64,000 bases of DNA from DASWZN01 sp036404435. Lineage in GTDB: Bacteria; Acidobacteriota; Terriglobia; Bryobacterales; Bryobacteraceae. Shown here piece after piece: positions 27,995 through 37,042 of the stretch (its first letter is position 1; each line of letters begins with the position of its first letter). The notes beneath the pieces were generated by a model that did no database searches, was not told the origin of the DNA, and saw only the letters and a program-made list of their open reading frames with translations. The DNA lies in assembly GCA_036404435.1 (NCBI GenBank), contig DASWZN010000016.1:87206-151205 (forward strand), read 5' to 3'. Position numbers and translations under genes: made by a program.

Positions 27995-29408
27995 CGTCTG
28001 TCCAGGTCTCCTCTTCCCGCTCCGCGGCCGGAGTCAGAATCACCGCAAAACAGCAGCCGGAGGGCTGGGGCTCGTGCCGTATGTCCCCGCGGAACGCCCG
28101 CACGAACGCCCTCGACAAGTACAGTCCCAGCCCGCTAGCGGCAGCGCCCTGCTGGAAGGGCTTGAACAGGTGCTCGGGTTTCGTAACGCCGTGTCCCCGG
28201 TCAAGAAACCGAACCACAACGCCGTCTCCCTCCGTGGAAAGTCTGACAATCAGTTCCGCTGCGCGCATCCCCTCCATCGCGCGCTGGCTGTTCTTCACGA
28301 GGTTCAAGAACGCCTGCAGCAAAGCCTGGCGCTCAGCCCAGACCGGAGGAGTGTCCTCGGGCAGTTCCCAGCGAATCGGAATCCCCGCGGCGCGCAGCTC
28401 CGGCTCGATCACGATGCGCAACTCCTCGAGCACCGAATGCACGTCGATACTCTCGGCTTTGAGCCGCTCCGTTTGCCGAAGCTCCAGGCCCGCCATGCGT
28501 CCCAACGCTCCCACCAGGCCGGCCAGAGCCGCGAAATCCTCGTCCCGGGACAAGCGTTCGTCGCGCGCCAGCTTGGAGTGGACCACCGCGATGGCGCCGC
28601 AAATGTTGCGGATCTCGTGGCACACCGCGCTCACGACGAGCTTCGAACCGGCCAGCAATTGCTGCAGGCTGAACTCCTCGCGATCGCGGAGTCCCTCGGA
28701 CGCGTCGAACACAACCGCGGCCAGCCGGGGGCCGGACACCGTCTTGTACGTCGAGAACCACACCTGTGCCAGAAACACTTCGCCGTCCTGGCGCCGGCCC
28801 CGGCACTCCATGGTGGTTCGAAAGAGCGACACTTGCTGGCTGAGCGGCACGCTGGCCAGCGCAGGCAGGTAGCGCGCGATTCCCTGGCCTTCCAGCTTGC
28901 CCTGCTCGACACCGACCAGCCTGTGCGCGGCCTCGTTGGCCAGCAGAACCTTCCTGTCCATATTCAACGTGAAGATGCTCGCCGGACTGCTTTCGATCAG
29001 AACCCGCAGTTGTTCCTCCGCTTCGCGGCGCAGTTCGGCCTGCTCCTCCAGTTCCGCCAGGTGTTGATCCGCCAGCCGGCGGTTCCGGGTCGACTCAAAG
29101 ACGTAGATGCCGGCGCCAAAGAACGCGGCAAACGTGAGGATCAACCGCGTCACGCCGAGCTGCGCGTTCCAGTGGAAAGAACCAAAGGCCTCGCTCAGAA
29201 CCGTGCACAGCCCCGCCACCCCCGCGATCTGCCAACGCGTGAGGTGGGCGCCCACCATCAGCATCGGGAACAGATACAGGAAGCCGAACGAGATCTCGAC
29301 GTCGAAGCGCCAATCCACCAGCCCAACCACCGCAATCGCCACAGCCGCCCGTCCCAAGGACGCCGAGCGGCTGCCGTACAGGAAACCCGAGAGCGATGGC
29401 GTCTGCAT
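27915..29408 (-). CDS. PAS-containing membrane sensor histidine kinase
   Basis: The 497-residue kinase has three or four N-terminal membrane helices (ISFGFLYLFPMLMVGAHL; LILTFAAFFGAGIYVF), a coiled-coil linker, a PAS domain (about 135-245; LIESSPASIFTLNMDRKVLL), the phosphorylated histidine in SAVCHEIRNICGAI, and an ATPase domain with N-box NLVKNSQRA, G1 DRGHGV and G2 GAAASGLGLYLSRAF. All catalytic boxes are present. The C-terminal 25 residues are acidic and disordered and are encoded in the overlap with the response regulator start. The signal is unknown; the upstream 300 bp hold the regulatory region of the metal-efflux module, in the opposite direction. Confidence 0.92.
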   Translation of the reverse strand: MQTPSLSGFLYGSRSASLGRAAVAIAVVGLVDWRFDVEISFGFLYLFPMLMVGAHLTRWQIAGVAGLCTVLSEAFGSFHWNAQLGVTRLILTFAAFFGAGIYVFESTRNRRLADQHLAELEEQAELRREAEEQLRVLIESSPASIFTLNMDRKVLLANEAAHRLVGVEQGKLEGQGIARYLPALASVPLSQQVSLFRTTMECRGRRQDGEVFLAQVWFSTYKTVSGPRLAAVVFDASEGLRDREEFSLQQLLAGSKLVVSAVCHEIRNICGAIAVVHSKLARDERLSRDEDFAALAGLVGALGRMAGLELRQTERLKAESIDVHSVLEELRIVIEPELRAAGIPIRWELPEDTPPVWAERQALLQAFLNLVKNSQRAMEGMRAAELIVRLSTEGDGVVVRFLDRGHGVTKPEHLFKPFQQGAAASGLGLYLSRAFVRAFRGDIRHEPQPSGCCFAVILTPAAEREEETWTDDDGENPAVAAGRPRTLSGEPQPASGH

Positions 29409-29547
29409 GATTGGATCGCGTGCCTCTCGTACCTATTTTAGCGAAGCAGTCAAGCGAAAGACCCGCTTTCTTCCGATCCGAAGGAGCCAGCCGAAAGATA
29501 TATGAGCAGTGCCCCGCCGAGCGGCTTCAGGGCAGCCGGGCGTCCTT

Positions 29548-29623
29548 CGAAAGATCTAGACGAGAGATGCGCCGTTATCACCGAACGAATCTAGCTCGGG
29601 ACCGCTCTGGGCTCATAGACTAA
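29548..29623 (+). promoter_or_regulatory. Upstream element of RND module 1 (shared with module 2)
   Basis: CGAAAGATCTAGAC at 29548-29561 is followed, exactly 51 bases from its first base, by GGACCGCTCTGG and then CTCATAGACTA. The same two blocks with the same 51-base offset occur at 34253. The second block probably contains the -10 region and the first an operator with an AGATCT palindrome. A related CGAAAGATATATGA lies at 29492. The rest of 29409-29709 shows no gene. Confidence 0.6.
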
Positions 29624-29677
29624 GGCCAGATATCGCTGCGCCTTCCGTGAAGCTTCTAGGACAGGAAGGCGAGGGGG

Positions 29678-29696
29678 GACGCAAGTCCGTTGCGTC
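29678..29696 (+). promoter_or_regulatory. Leader hairpin (GACGCAA-GTCCG-TTGCGTC) before the adaptor gene
   Basis: A perfect seven-base stem ends three bases before the GAGGTG ribosome site (29699-29704) of the adaptor at 29710, so it could influence translation. Confidence 0.45.
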
Positions 29697-29709
29697 TTGA
29701 GGTGATTCC

Positions 29710-30855
29710 ATGAATCGCACATTTCTTCTCGAATCGAGTCTGTGTTTGTGTGTAATTCTTTCAAACGCCTCGTGCGGAAGACAAGTCACAGTCGCGTCGG
29801 CACAGGACGGCGATACCGGGCCGCATCCGGCGTCGGTCGAACCGGACATGGATGCCGGCAACTTCAAGGTGGACCATCCGGAGCAGTTTCCACTGGCGAC
29901 GGCCGGTGCGTACTTCGCCGCGCCGGAATTGAACGTGACTGGCGTGGTCGGTCCCGACGTGTCGCGGCAGGTGCCAGTGCCGTCGCTCGCCTCGGGTCGC
30001 GTCGTGGACATCGATGCCCGTCTGGGCGACGAGGTGAAGAAGGGCCAGCTTCTGTTCAAGGTCAGGAGCACCGACATCGCAGGTGCGTTCTCCGACTATC
30101 AAAAAGCGGTTCGAAATGAGCAACTGGCCAAGCTCCAACTGGATCGCGCCCAGGTGCTGCTCAACCGCGGCGCCATTCCCACGAGCGCCGTCGAGGTAGC
30201 GCAGAACACCGAGGACAACGCCCAGGTCGATCTGGTAACCGCCACCGAACACCTCCGTTTGCTGGGAGCCGATCCCAACCATCCGACCGGAATCGTCGAG
30301 GTCCACGCCCCAGTTTCGGGCGTGATTACCGACCAGCAAATCACGAACGCGTCGGGCGTGCAGGCGCTGACGGCGCCGAACCCGTTCACAATTTCCGACG
30401 TGTCACACGTCTGGATTGTCTGCGACGTTTACGAAAACGACCTGGCGCAGGTCCATCTTGGCGAGTACGCCGACATTCACCTCAATGCCTATCCAGACCG
30501 CACGCTGAGGGGACGGATCGGCAACATCGGTCAGATCATGGACCCCAACCTTCGAACAGCCAAGGTGCGCCTGGAAGTCGAGAATCCTGGGCTCATGCGC
30601 TTCGGGATGTTCGTGACCGCGACCTTCCACGGAGCGGCCAAGGAGAAGCACGCGACCGTGCCCTCTACCGCGGTCCTGCACCTGCACGACCGCGACTGGG
30701 TCTATACGCCGGTCCAAGACGGGCGATTCCGCCGCGTCGAAGTGACTGCCGGTAACATGCTTCCCGGGAATTTGCAGGAAGTCGATTCGGGCATCCAGCC
30801 GGGCGCCCACGTGGTCGCGAATGCCCTCGTCCTGCAAGACACCGTGGAGCAATAG
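29710..30855 (+). CDS. RND efflux periplasmic adaptor (CusB/CzcB type), module 1
   Basis: The 381-residue protein is a membrane-fusion adaptor linking an RND pump to an outer-membrane channel. ATG 29710 follows GAGGTG by five bases. The N-terminus is a lipoprotein signal (lipobox SNASC at about 22). The lipoyl/barrel-sandwich halves (LASGRVVDIDARLGDEVKKG; VEVHAPVSGVITDQQI) enclose a short helical hairpin (YQKAVRNEQLAKLQLDRAQV), and a beta-barrel (VWIVCDVYENDLAQVHLGEY) and proximal domain follow. The short hairpin and absence of His-rich ends fit the heavy-metal CusB/CzcB branch. It abuts the pump gene with no gap and is 35-60% similar by eye to the module 2 adaptor. Confidence 0.9.
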   Translation: MNRTFLLESSLCLCVILSNASCGRQVTVASAQDGDTGPHPASVEPDMDAGNFKVDHPEQFPLATAGAYFAAPELNVTGVVGPDVSRQVPVPSLASGRVVDIDARLGDEVKKGQLLFKVRSTDIAGAFSDYQKAVRNEQLAKLQLDRAQVLLNRGAIPTSAVEVAQNTEDNAQVDLVTATEHLRLLGADPNHPTGIVEVHAPVSGVITDQQITNASGVQALTAPNPFTISDVSHVWIVCDVYENDLAQVHLGEYADIHLNAYPDRTLRGRIGNIGQIMDPNLRTAKVRLEVENPGLMRFGMFVTATFHGAAKEKHATVPSTAVLHLHDRDWVYTPVQDGRFRRVEVTAGNMLPGNLQEVDSGIQPGAHVVANALVLQDTVEQ

Positions 30856-33800
30856 ATGATTCGGCGACTTGTCGATTTCGCCCTCAATAACCGGTTCCTC
30901 GTCTTGGCGATCGCGCTGCTCCTGTTTGTCTGGGGCGCGATTTCGTTTCACCAGCTTCCCGTCGAAGCATATCCGGACGTCGCGAATAACTATGTCGAGA
31001 TCATCACGCAGTGGCCGGGAATCTCGGCGGAGCAAATCGAACAGCAGGTAACCATACCGCTCGAAGCCGTGATGAACGGCGTCCCCGGGGTGGCCCATCT
31101 GCGCTCGTTCTCCATCTTTGGGCTCTCCGACCTGAAGCTGATCTTCGATGACAACACGGAAAACGACTGGAACCGCGAGAGGGTTCTCGAGCGTCTTTCG
31201 CAGGTTGCCTTGCCGCCGGGCGTGACGCCACAGATGGGAACCGATTGGAGCCCGGTCGGCCAGATCTACTTCTTCACGCTTCACAGCAGCAATCCCCAGT
31301 ACGACGTGATGGAGTTGAAGTCGATCGAAGACTGGGTGGTCGAGAAGAACCTGAAGTCCGTTCCGGATATCGTCGATGTCGCCACGTTTGGCGGACCGAC
31401 CCGCGAGTACCAGGTGCGTATCGATCCCAACAAGCTGATCGCTTACGGGCTGAGTCTCGCCCAAGCCGAGCAACAGCTCGCCAATAACAATGTCAACGCC
31501 GGCGGCAGCTTCCTCGAAGCCGGCCTGCAACAAATCAACGTGCGGGAAGTAGGGCTCGTCAGGAACGTGCACGATATCGAAAACACGGTCTTAATGACGA
31601 AGAGCGGCACTCCGCTTCGCGTGAAGGATATCGCCGTCGTCGCGCAAGGCCCCAAGATCCGTTTAGGTCAGTTCGCGCGCGCGATCCGCCACGAGGACGG
31701 CAAGATCGTCGACAACGATGATGTCGTTTCGGCCTGGGTGCCCATGCGCAAAGGCGCGGATGCGGAAGTGGCTCTCCGGGGACTCCACGCCAAAGTGGCG
31801 GAGCTGAACGACCATATCCTGCCGCGGGGAGTGAAAATCGTCCCCTTCATCGACCGCAGCGAACTGGTGCAGCATACCACGAAGACCGTCCTCCACAATC
31901 TCACCGAAGGCATCATTCTCGTCGTGCTCGTTCTCCTGCTGTTTCTCGGGAACGCTCGCGGAGCCATCATCGTCGCTCTGACCATCCCGTTCTCGCTTCT
32001 GTTCGCCGCCACTTGTTTGAAGCTCAAGGGCATTCCTGCGAACCTGCTCTCTCTGGGCGCCCTGGATTTCGGAATGGTCGTGGATGGAGCCGTGGTGATG
32101 GTCGAGAACATCGTGCGTCACCTCAGCCGCAGGGGGGACGACAGCCGGTCCCCGAAAGAGAAGATCTTCGAGGCGGCGCACGAAGTGCAGCGGCCGGTGT
32201 TTTACGCCATCGCGATTATTATCACGGCCTACCTGCCCATCTTCACGCTCCAGCGCGTCGAAGGCCGGCTGTTCAAGCCCATGGCCTGGACCGTGGCATT
32301 CGCTCTGCTGGGCGCGCTTCTGTTCTCCATTCTGGTGGCGCCCGTGCTCTCCAGTTTCTTCTTCGCTAAGGGGACACGCGAGTGGCACAACCCGGTTATG
32401 ACATGGCTGACTGGCAGATACCGGAGCACCCTGAGATGGGCCATCCGCCTGCGCTGGCTCACTGTTGCCGGTGGCGTCGCCAGCCTTGTCCTTGCGATCT
32501 ACCTCACGGTCAGCGGCGTGATCGGCTCGGAGTTCCTGCCTCACCTGGATGAGGGTTCTCTATGGGTCCGTGGTACTCTCGCGCCGAGCACTGGGCCAGG
32601 CGAAGGCATCCGGCTCGCGAATCAAGCGCGGCTTCTGTTGTGCTCTTTTCCCGAGGCCACTGAGTGCACCAGCCAGGTGGGACGTCCCGACGACGGAACG
32701 GACACTACCGGCTTTTTCAACACGGAGTACTACGTCGGCCTGAAGCCCAAGGAACAGTGGCGGCCGGCTTTGCACCAAGACAAGGACGAAGTCATCGCCG
32801 CCATGAGCCGGGAACTGGCCAAGATCCCGGGCGTGATCTGGAACTTCTCTCAGCCCATTGCCGACAACATGGAAGAAGCCGTCAGCGGAGTCAAGGGACA
32901 ACTTGCCACCAAAATCTATGGAGACGACCTGGCGGTTCTCGAGCAAAAGGCCGATCAGGTCGCCAATATCATGGGCGGGGTGAAGGGAATTCAGGACCTC
33001 GGTGTCTTTCGAGTCCTGGGCCAACCGAATCTGAATGTGACGGTCGATCGCTGGCAGGCTGCCCGTTACCAGATCAACGTGGCCGATGTACAGGATGCGA
33101 TCCAAACGGCGGTCGGCGGCAACGCCCTTACTCAAGTCTTGCAAGGCGAGGCGCGCTACGACCTGGTCCTGCGCTATCTGCCGCAGTATCGGGACAGGAA
33201 GGAAGCGATCGAGAGTATTCGTTTACTGTCGCCCACCGGCGAACGGGTTTCGCTCGCGCAGCTCTCGAAAGTCGAGGAGCGCGACGGCGCTTCCGAGATC
33301 TACCGCGAAGGAAACCAGAGGTATATCGCGGTCAAGTATAGCGTGCGCGGCCGCGACCTGGGCGGCGCCGTCGAAGAGTCGATAAGGAAAGTAAACGCGC
33401 AAGTCCAAATGCCGCGTGGCTACCACATCGACTGGGAGGGCGAGTACGAGAGCCAGAAGCGCGCGCAAGCGCGGCTGCTCGTCATCGTGCCGCTTACCGT
33501 TTTGCTCATCTTCATCATCCAGTACACGATGTTCCGCTCTTTCAAATGGGCGTTGTTGTTGGTTCTGGTCAATTTGATGCTGGCGCCAATCGGCGGCTTG
33601 CTCGCGCTGCTGGTCACGGGCACGAATTTCAGCGTCTCCTCGGGAGTCGGATTCCTGGCGCTCTTCGGCGTCTCGGTCCAAACCGGGGTGATCATGCTCG
33701 AATACATCAATCAACTCCGCGCGCGGGGTCATTCGGTCGCGGATGCGGCCGTGGAGGGTGCGGTCCTGCGGCTTCGGCCCATCATGATGACCATGCTGGT

Positions 33801-33993
33801 GGCGACGCTGGGCTTACTACCCGCCGCTCTGTCGCACGCGATCGGTTCCGACTCTCAGCGGCCATTTGCGATCGTGATCGTCGGCGGCCTGATCTCGGAC
33901 TTATTCCTGAGTATCGTTCTGCTTCCGACCCTGTACGTGTGGATGGCCCGGGACGGTGATGTACTCCCGGAGGCCGAAACGGTGAGCGTCTAA
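30856..33993 (+). CDS. Heavy-metal-type RND efflux pump (CusA/CzcA family), module 1
   Basis: The 1045-residue inner-membrane antiporter has twelve predicted membrane helices and two large periplasmic loops. The proton-relay residues of the HME-RND branch are complete in helix 4: D404 (GALDFG), D410 (VVDGAV) and E417 (MVENIV), equivalent to CzcA D402, D408 and E415. The CusA-type methionine cluster for copper and silver is not evident (LWVRGTLAPSTG where CusA has YMPSTLPG), so zinc, cobalt, nickel or another substrate is more likely; this is inference. Length and the DEG.LWVR, GRPDDGTDTTGFF motifs match the family. Start ATG directly follows the adaptor stop. Confidence 0.92.
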   Translation: MIRRLVDFALNNRFLVLAIALLLFVWGAISFHQLPVEAYPDVANNYVEIITQWPGISAEQIEQQVTIPLEAVMNGVPGVAHLRSFSIFGLSDLKLIFDDNTENDWNRERVLERLSQVALPPGVTPQMGTDWSPVGQIYFFTLHSSNPQYDVMELKSIEDWVVEKNLKSVPDIVDVATFGGPTREYQVRIDPNKLIAYGLSLAQAEQQLANNNVNAGGSFLEAGLQQINVREVGLVRNVHDIENTVLMTKSGTPLRVKDIAVVAQGPKIRLGQFARAIRHEDGKIVDNDDVVSAWVPMRKGADAEVALRGLHAKVAELNDHILPRGVKIVPFIDRSELVQHTTKTVLHNLTEGIILVVLVLLLFLGNARGAIIVALTIPFSLLFAATCLKLKGIPANLLSLGALDFGMVVDGAVVMVENIVRHLSRRGDDSRSPKEKIFEAAHEVQRPVFYAIAIIITAYLPIFTLQRVEGRLFKPMAWTVAFALLGALLFSILVAPVLSSFFFAKGTREWHNPVMTWLTGRYRSTLRWAIRLRWLTVAGGVASLVLAIYLTVSGVIGSEFLPHLDEGSLWVRGTLAPSTGPGEGIRLANQARLLLCSFPEATECTSQVGRPDDGTDTTGFFNTEYYVGLKPKEQWRPALHQDKDEVIAAMSRELAKIPGVIWNFSQPIADNMEEAVSGVKGQLATKIYGDDLAVLEQKADQVANIMGGVKGIQDLGVFRVLGQPNLNVTVDRWQAARYQINVADVQDAIQTAVGGNALTQVLQGEARYDLVLRYLPQYRDRKEAIESIRLLSPTGERVSLAQLSKVEERDGASEIYREGNQRYIAVKYSVRGRDLGGAVEESIRKVNAQVQMPRGYHIDWEGEYESQKRAQARLLVIVPLTVLLIFIIQYTMFRSFKWALLLVLVNLMLAPIGGLLALLVTGTNFSVSSGVGFLALFGVSVQTGVIMLEYINQLRARGHSVADAAVEGAVLRLRPIMMTMLVATLGLLPAALSHAIGSDSQRPFAIVIVGGLISDLFLSIVLLPTLYVWMARDGDVLPEAETVSV

Positions 33994-34018
33994 GACCAGA
34001 GGCAGCAAAGGCACTTGC

Positions 34019-34231
34019 ATGGAAAACGCAGTGGCTCTATTCGTAAGCGCCGTTGGCGTAGCGCTGGGAGCGTTTGTTGCGGTCGAGCCGGCCCGGGCGG
34101 CTCAGATCTGGGGATCGGAAAGACTTAAGAATCTGGCGCCCCAGCACAGGGCCTCATTTCTGCTGTGGTTTCGTGCCTTCGGAATCGTTCTTTGCCTGGG
34201 GGCGGCGCTGGTCGCGCTTGAGAGCAGGTAG
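34019..34231 (+). CDS. Small two-helix membrane protein
   Basis: The 70-residue protein has two hydrophobic helices (ALFVSAVGVALGAFVAV; FRAFGIVLCLGAALVAL) joined by a basic loop with IWGSERLKNLAPQHRASF. Similar small proteins are frequent in Acidobacteriota but have no named function. It follows pump 1 by 25 bp and precedes the second upstream element, so it is probably the last gene of module 1. Confidence 0.65.
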   Translation: MENAVALFVSAVGVALGAFVAVEPARAAQIWGSERLKNLAPQHRASFLLWFRAFGIVLCLGAALVALESR

Positions 34232-34252
34232 CACCGGCGTCGGTACACGGGC

Positions 34253-34328
34253 CGAAAGATCTAGACAAAAGATCCATTGCCTCCGCGGGACCCAACTGGC
34301 TCCGGACCGCTCCGGCCTCATACACTAG
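34253..34328 (+). promoter_or_regulatory. Upstream element of RND module 2 (copy of the element at 29548)
   Basis: CGAAAGATCTAGAC (34253-34266) and GGACCGCTCCGG + CTCATACACTA (from 34304) repeat the module 1 blocks with the same 51-base offset. Downstream, GACGGGAAGGCGCAGAGGG (34385) also resembles the module 1 leader (GACAGGAAGGCGAGGGG). Confidence 0.6.
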
Positions 34329-34448
34329 AAAGAGGGGTTGATCTGCCCTCCAGGGCTGGAGAGGCTCTCGTGGCCCTTGTGTGACGGGAAGGCGCAGAGG
34401 GAGACAGTGTGGATGTCTCAGAAGCGTATAAGCCGGAGGAACGGGAAC

Positions 34449-35906
34449 ATGGTGAAGCTTCCGAATGTGAGGCTCATGGCTGCTGTGCTCGTGCTCGTCG
34501 TCGCGGCGCTGCTGCTGCTCGCGGCGTCTACCGATCCGAGGCCGGGCAAAATCGCCGCGCCTTGGTGGCTTCGCTCGGCCTTGCTCGCACTGGTCGCGAT
34601 GACCGGCGCCGCACTGTACGCCGGCGCGTGGCGCCGCCCTCGCCGTTCTCCGCTACGAGTTATCGGGCGGCTCGGTCTTGCGATTCTCCTGGGAGCTTGC
34701 CTGCTCCAGTCCGCTCGCGCACAGAGCCCGTACACCTGGCAGCAGATCCGCGACCGGTTCGAAGCGGCCAATCCGACCTTGCAGGCGGCGCGGATCGGCA
34801 TCGACGAATCCCGGGCCGATGAGATCACGGCTTTTCTGCGCCCCAACCCAACCGTGACTGCCACCATCGACCAGATCGACCCGTTCAGCGGGAACCCCTA
34901 TCGTCCGTTCGCGAACGCGCTTCCGTATTTCTCGGCCAGCTACCTGCTCGAGCGCCAGCACAAGCGGGAACTGCGGCGCGCAAGCGCGCAAGGGGCAACC
35001 GCAATCGCACAGTCCCAACTGGCCGATCAGGAGCGGACTCTTCTGTTCAGCTTGCGGACGGCATTCGTCCAGGCCTTGCAGGCCAAGGCCATCCTCGCAC
35101 TAGCGAACGAGAATCTCGGCTACTATGACCGCGTGCTGGGGGTCAGCCGGGACCGCTTCAAGGCGGGCGATATCGCGGGAGTCGATCTGGACCGCCTGGA
35201 ACTGCAGCGCGTCCAGTATGAATCCGATGTGCAGACCGCCGAAGTCAACGTCCGCACGGCGAAGATCCAGTTGCTGACTTTGCTGAACGACCGGACCCCG
35301 GTCGAGCAGTTCGATGTCACGGGACCGTTCGATTTCACCGACCAGGTTCTGCTCCTCGACGAGTTTCGCAAGACGGCCCTCGAAGCTAGGCCCGATCTCA
35401 AGGCCGCGCTGCAGTCGATCGACAAGGCAAAGACTGACCACCAGCTCTCCGTCGCCAACGGCTCTACCGATCCGACGTTCTCCCTCGACTTAGCCCGCAA
35501 CCCCCCCATCCCCGTCTACTTCGGCATCAGCGTGTCGATTCCGCTGCGCATCTTCGACCGGAACCAGGGAGACAAGCTGCACACGCAACTGGATATTGGC
35601 CGCAACGAGCGGCTGCGGACCGCGGCCGAGGCGCAGGTATTCAGCGATGTCGACTCCGCCTATGCGACCTTGAACAGCAACCTGGCCCTGCTGCGGCCTT
35701 ACAAGGCGCAGTATCTGCAGCAGGCGGTGCGAATCCGGGACACCATCACCTTTTCGTACCAGCGCGGCGGAGCGTCGCTCCTCGATTTTCTTCAGGCCCA
35801 ACAGGACTACCGGGGTGTGCAGGTGAGCTACCTGAATCTGGTAGGAGCTTATCTAAGTGCCGCCAGCCAGCTCAACCTGGCGGTGGGTCGCGAGGTGATC
35901 CAATGA
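34449..35906 (+). CDS. TolC/CzcC-family outer-membrane protein with extra N-terminal membrane helices
   Basis: ATG 34449 is chosen for its GGAGG site nine bases upstream; GTG 34407 or ATG 34413 are alternatives. The 485-residue product carries an unusual N-terminal extension with two hydrophobic helices (MAAVLVLVVAALLLLAAS; ALLALVAMTGAALYAGAW) before what looks like a normal signal peptide (IGRLGLAILLGACLLQSARAQ, to about 88). The mature part is a standard channel: YTWQQIRDRFEAANPTLQAA, a coiled-coil region, and the second repeat ALEARPDLKAALQSIDKAK. It should form the exit duct for one or both RND pumps. Its stop overlaps the adaptor 2 start by four bases. Confidence 0.87.
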   Translation: MVKLPNVRLMAAVLVLVVAALLLLAASTDPRPGKIAAPWWLRSALLALVAMTGAALYAGAWRRPRRSPLRVIGRLGLAILLGACLLQSARAQSPYTWQQIRDRFEAANPTLQAARIGIDESRADEITAFLRPNPTVTATIDQIDPFSGNPYRPFANALPYFSASYLLERQHKRELRRASAQGATAIAQSQLADQERTLLFSLRTAFVQALQAKAILALANENLGYYDRVLGVSRDRFKAGDIAGVDLDRLELQRVQYESDVQTAEVNVRTAKIQLLTLLNDRTPVEQFDVTGPFDFTDQVLLLDEFRKTALEARPDLKAALQSIDKAKTDHQLSVANGSTDPTFSLDLARNPPIPVYFGISVSIPLRIFDRNQGDKLHTQLDIGRNERLRTAAEAQVFSDVDSAYATLNSNLALLRPYKAQYLQQAVRIRDTITFSYQRGGASLLDFLQAQQDYRGVQVSYLNLVGAYLSAASQLNLAVGREVIQ

Positions 35907-37042
35907 ATCGGACCTTCTTTGTAGAAGCCATTGTATGTGTCGCCTTTGGGCTCGCGCTCGCCGGCTGCAGCGGGCCGGTTAGCGCGAACTCGGCCGCTGA
36001 AGCGCCGCCGCCGGCGACGGTCGAACCCGCCCCGGACAGCAGTATCGCCCGCGTGGACCACCCGGAGCGATTTCCGGTCGCCGCGGCCGGAGAACACGTT
36101 TCCGCGCCGGATTTGAAAGCGACCGGTGTCGTCAGTCCCGACGTGTCTCGAAATATCCCGGTGATCTCTCTGGCTTCGGGCCGGGTCGTGGACATCCGCG
36201 CGCGGATCGGAGACACCGTTACCAAGGACCAGCTCCTGATGAGCGTGCAGAGCTCGGACGTGGCCCAGGCCTTTTCCGACTACCAGCAGGCGATGGCGGA
36301 CGAGACTCTCGCACGAGTGCAATTCGAGCGCGCCAAGCTCTTGCTCGACAGAGGGGCGATCGCACAGAAGGACCTTGAAGTCGCCGAGGACGCCGCTGCC
36401 AAGGCCGCGGTCACGGTGCAAACGGCCAAGACGCGTCTGCGGCTGCTGGGCGCCGATGCGGATCACCCCAGCGCGCGGATCGATATCTACGCTCCCGCCA
36501 GCGGCGTCATCACCGAACAAAACGTGACGGCATCCGCCGGTGTGAAGACTCTCGACAACTCACCCAACCTCTTTACGATCTCGGATCTCTCCGAGGTCTG
36601 GATCCTGTGCGATGTGTATGAGAACGATCTTCGGTTTGTGCGCATCGGCGAGTTCGCCGACGTCCGTCTGAGCGCCTATCCCGGCCTGGTCCTGAAAGCC
36701 CGCATCGGCAATATTAGTCCCATTCTCGATCCCAGCATCCGCACGGCGAAGGTGCGCCTCGAGGTTCATAATCGCGGGCTGTTGCGTCTGGGCATGTTCG
36801 TCAGCGCGACATTCCACGGAATGGATCGGGTCAGCCACGCGACGGTTCCCGCTACCGCGGTCCTGCACTTACATGACCGCGACTGGGTGTACGTGCCCAT
36901 TGGCGGCGGTCAATTCCGGCGCCTGGAAGTGGTGGCCGGCAACATGCTCCCCGGCGGCATCGAGGAGATCCTCTCCGGAATCGGACCCGGCCAACAGGTC
37001 GTGGAGAACGCTCTCGTGCTGCAGAACACCGTGGAGCAGTAA
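35903..37042 (+). CDS. RND efflux periplasmic adaptor (CusB/CzcB type), module 2
   Basis: The 379-residue paralogue of the module 1 adaptor begins at an ATGA overlap with the TolC gene. It has a lipoprotein signal (lipobox LAGC, about residue 16), barrel-sandwich halves (LASGRVVDIRARIGDTVTKD; IDIYAPASGVITEQNV), a helical hairpin and the VWILCDVYENDLRFVRIGEF barrel strand. The conserved end LHLHDRDWVYVPIGGGQFRR matches its paralogue closely. It should bridge pump 2 and the TolC channel. The stop overlaps the pump start by one base (TAATG), so the three genes are tightly coupled. Confidence 0.9.
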   Translation: MNRTFFVEAIVCVAFGLALAGCSGPVSANSAAEAPPPATVEPAPDSSIARVDHPERFPVAAAGEHVSAPDLKATGVVSPDVSRNIPVISLASGRVVDIRARIGDTVTKDQLLMSVQSSDVAQAFSDYQQAMADETLARVQFERAKLLLDRGAIAQKDLEVAEDAAAKAAVTVQTAKTRLRLLGADADHPSARIDIYAPASGVITEQNVTASAGVKTLDNSPNLFTISDLSEVWILCDVYENDLRFVRIGEFADVRLSAYPGLVLKARIGNISPILDPSIRTAKVRLEVHNRGLLRLGMFVSATFHGMDRVSHATVPATAVLHLHDRDWVYVPIGGGQFRRLEVVAGNMLPGGIEEILSGIGPGQQVVENALVLQNTVEQ

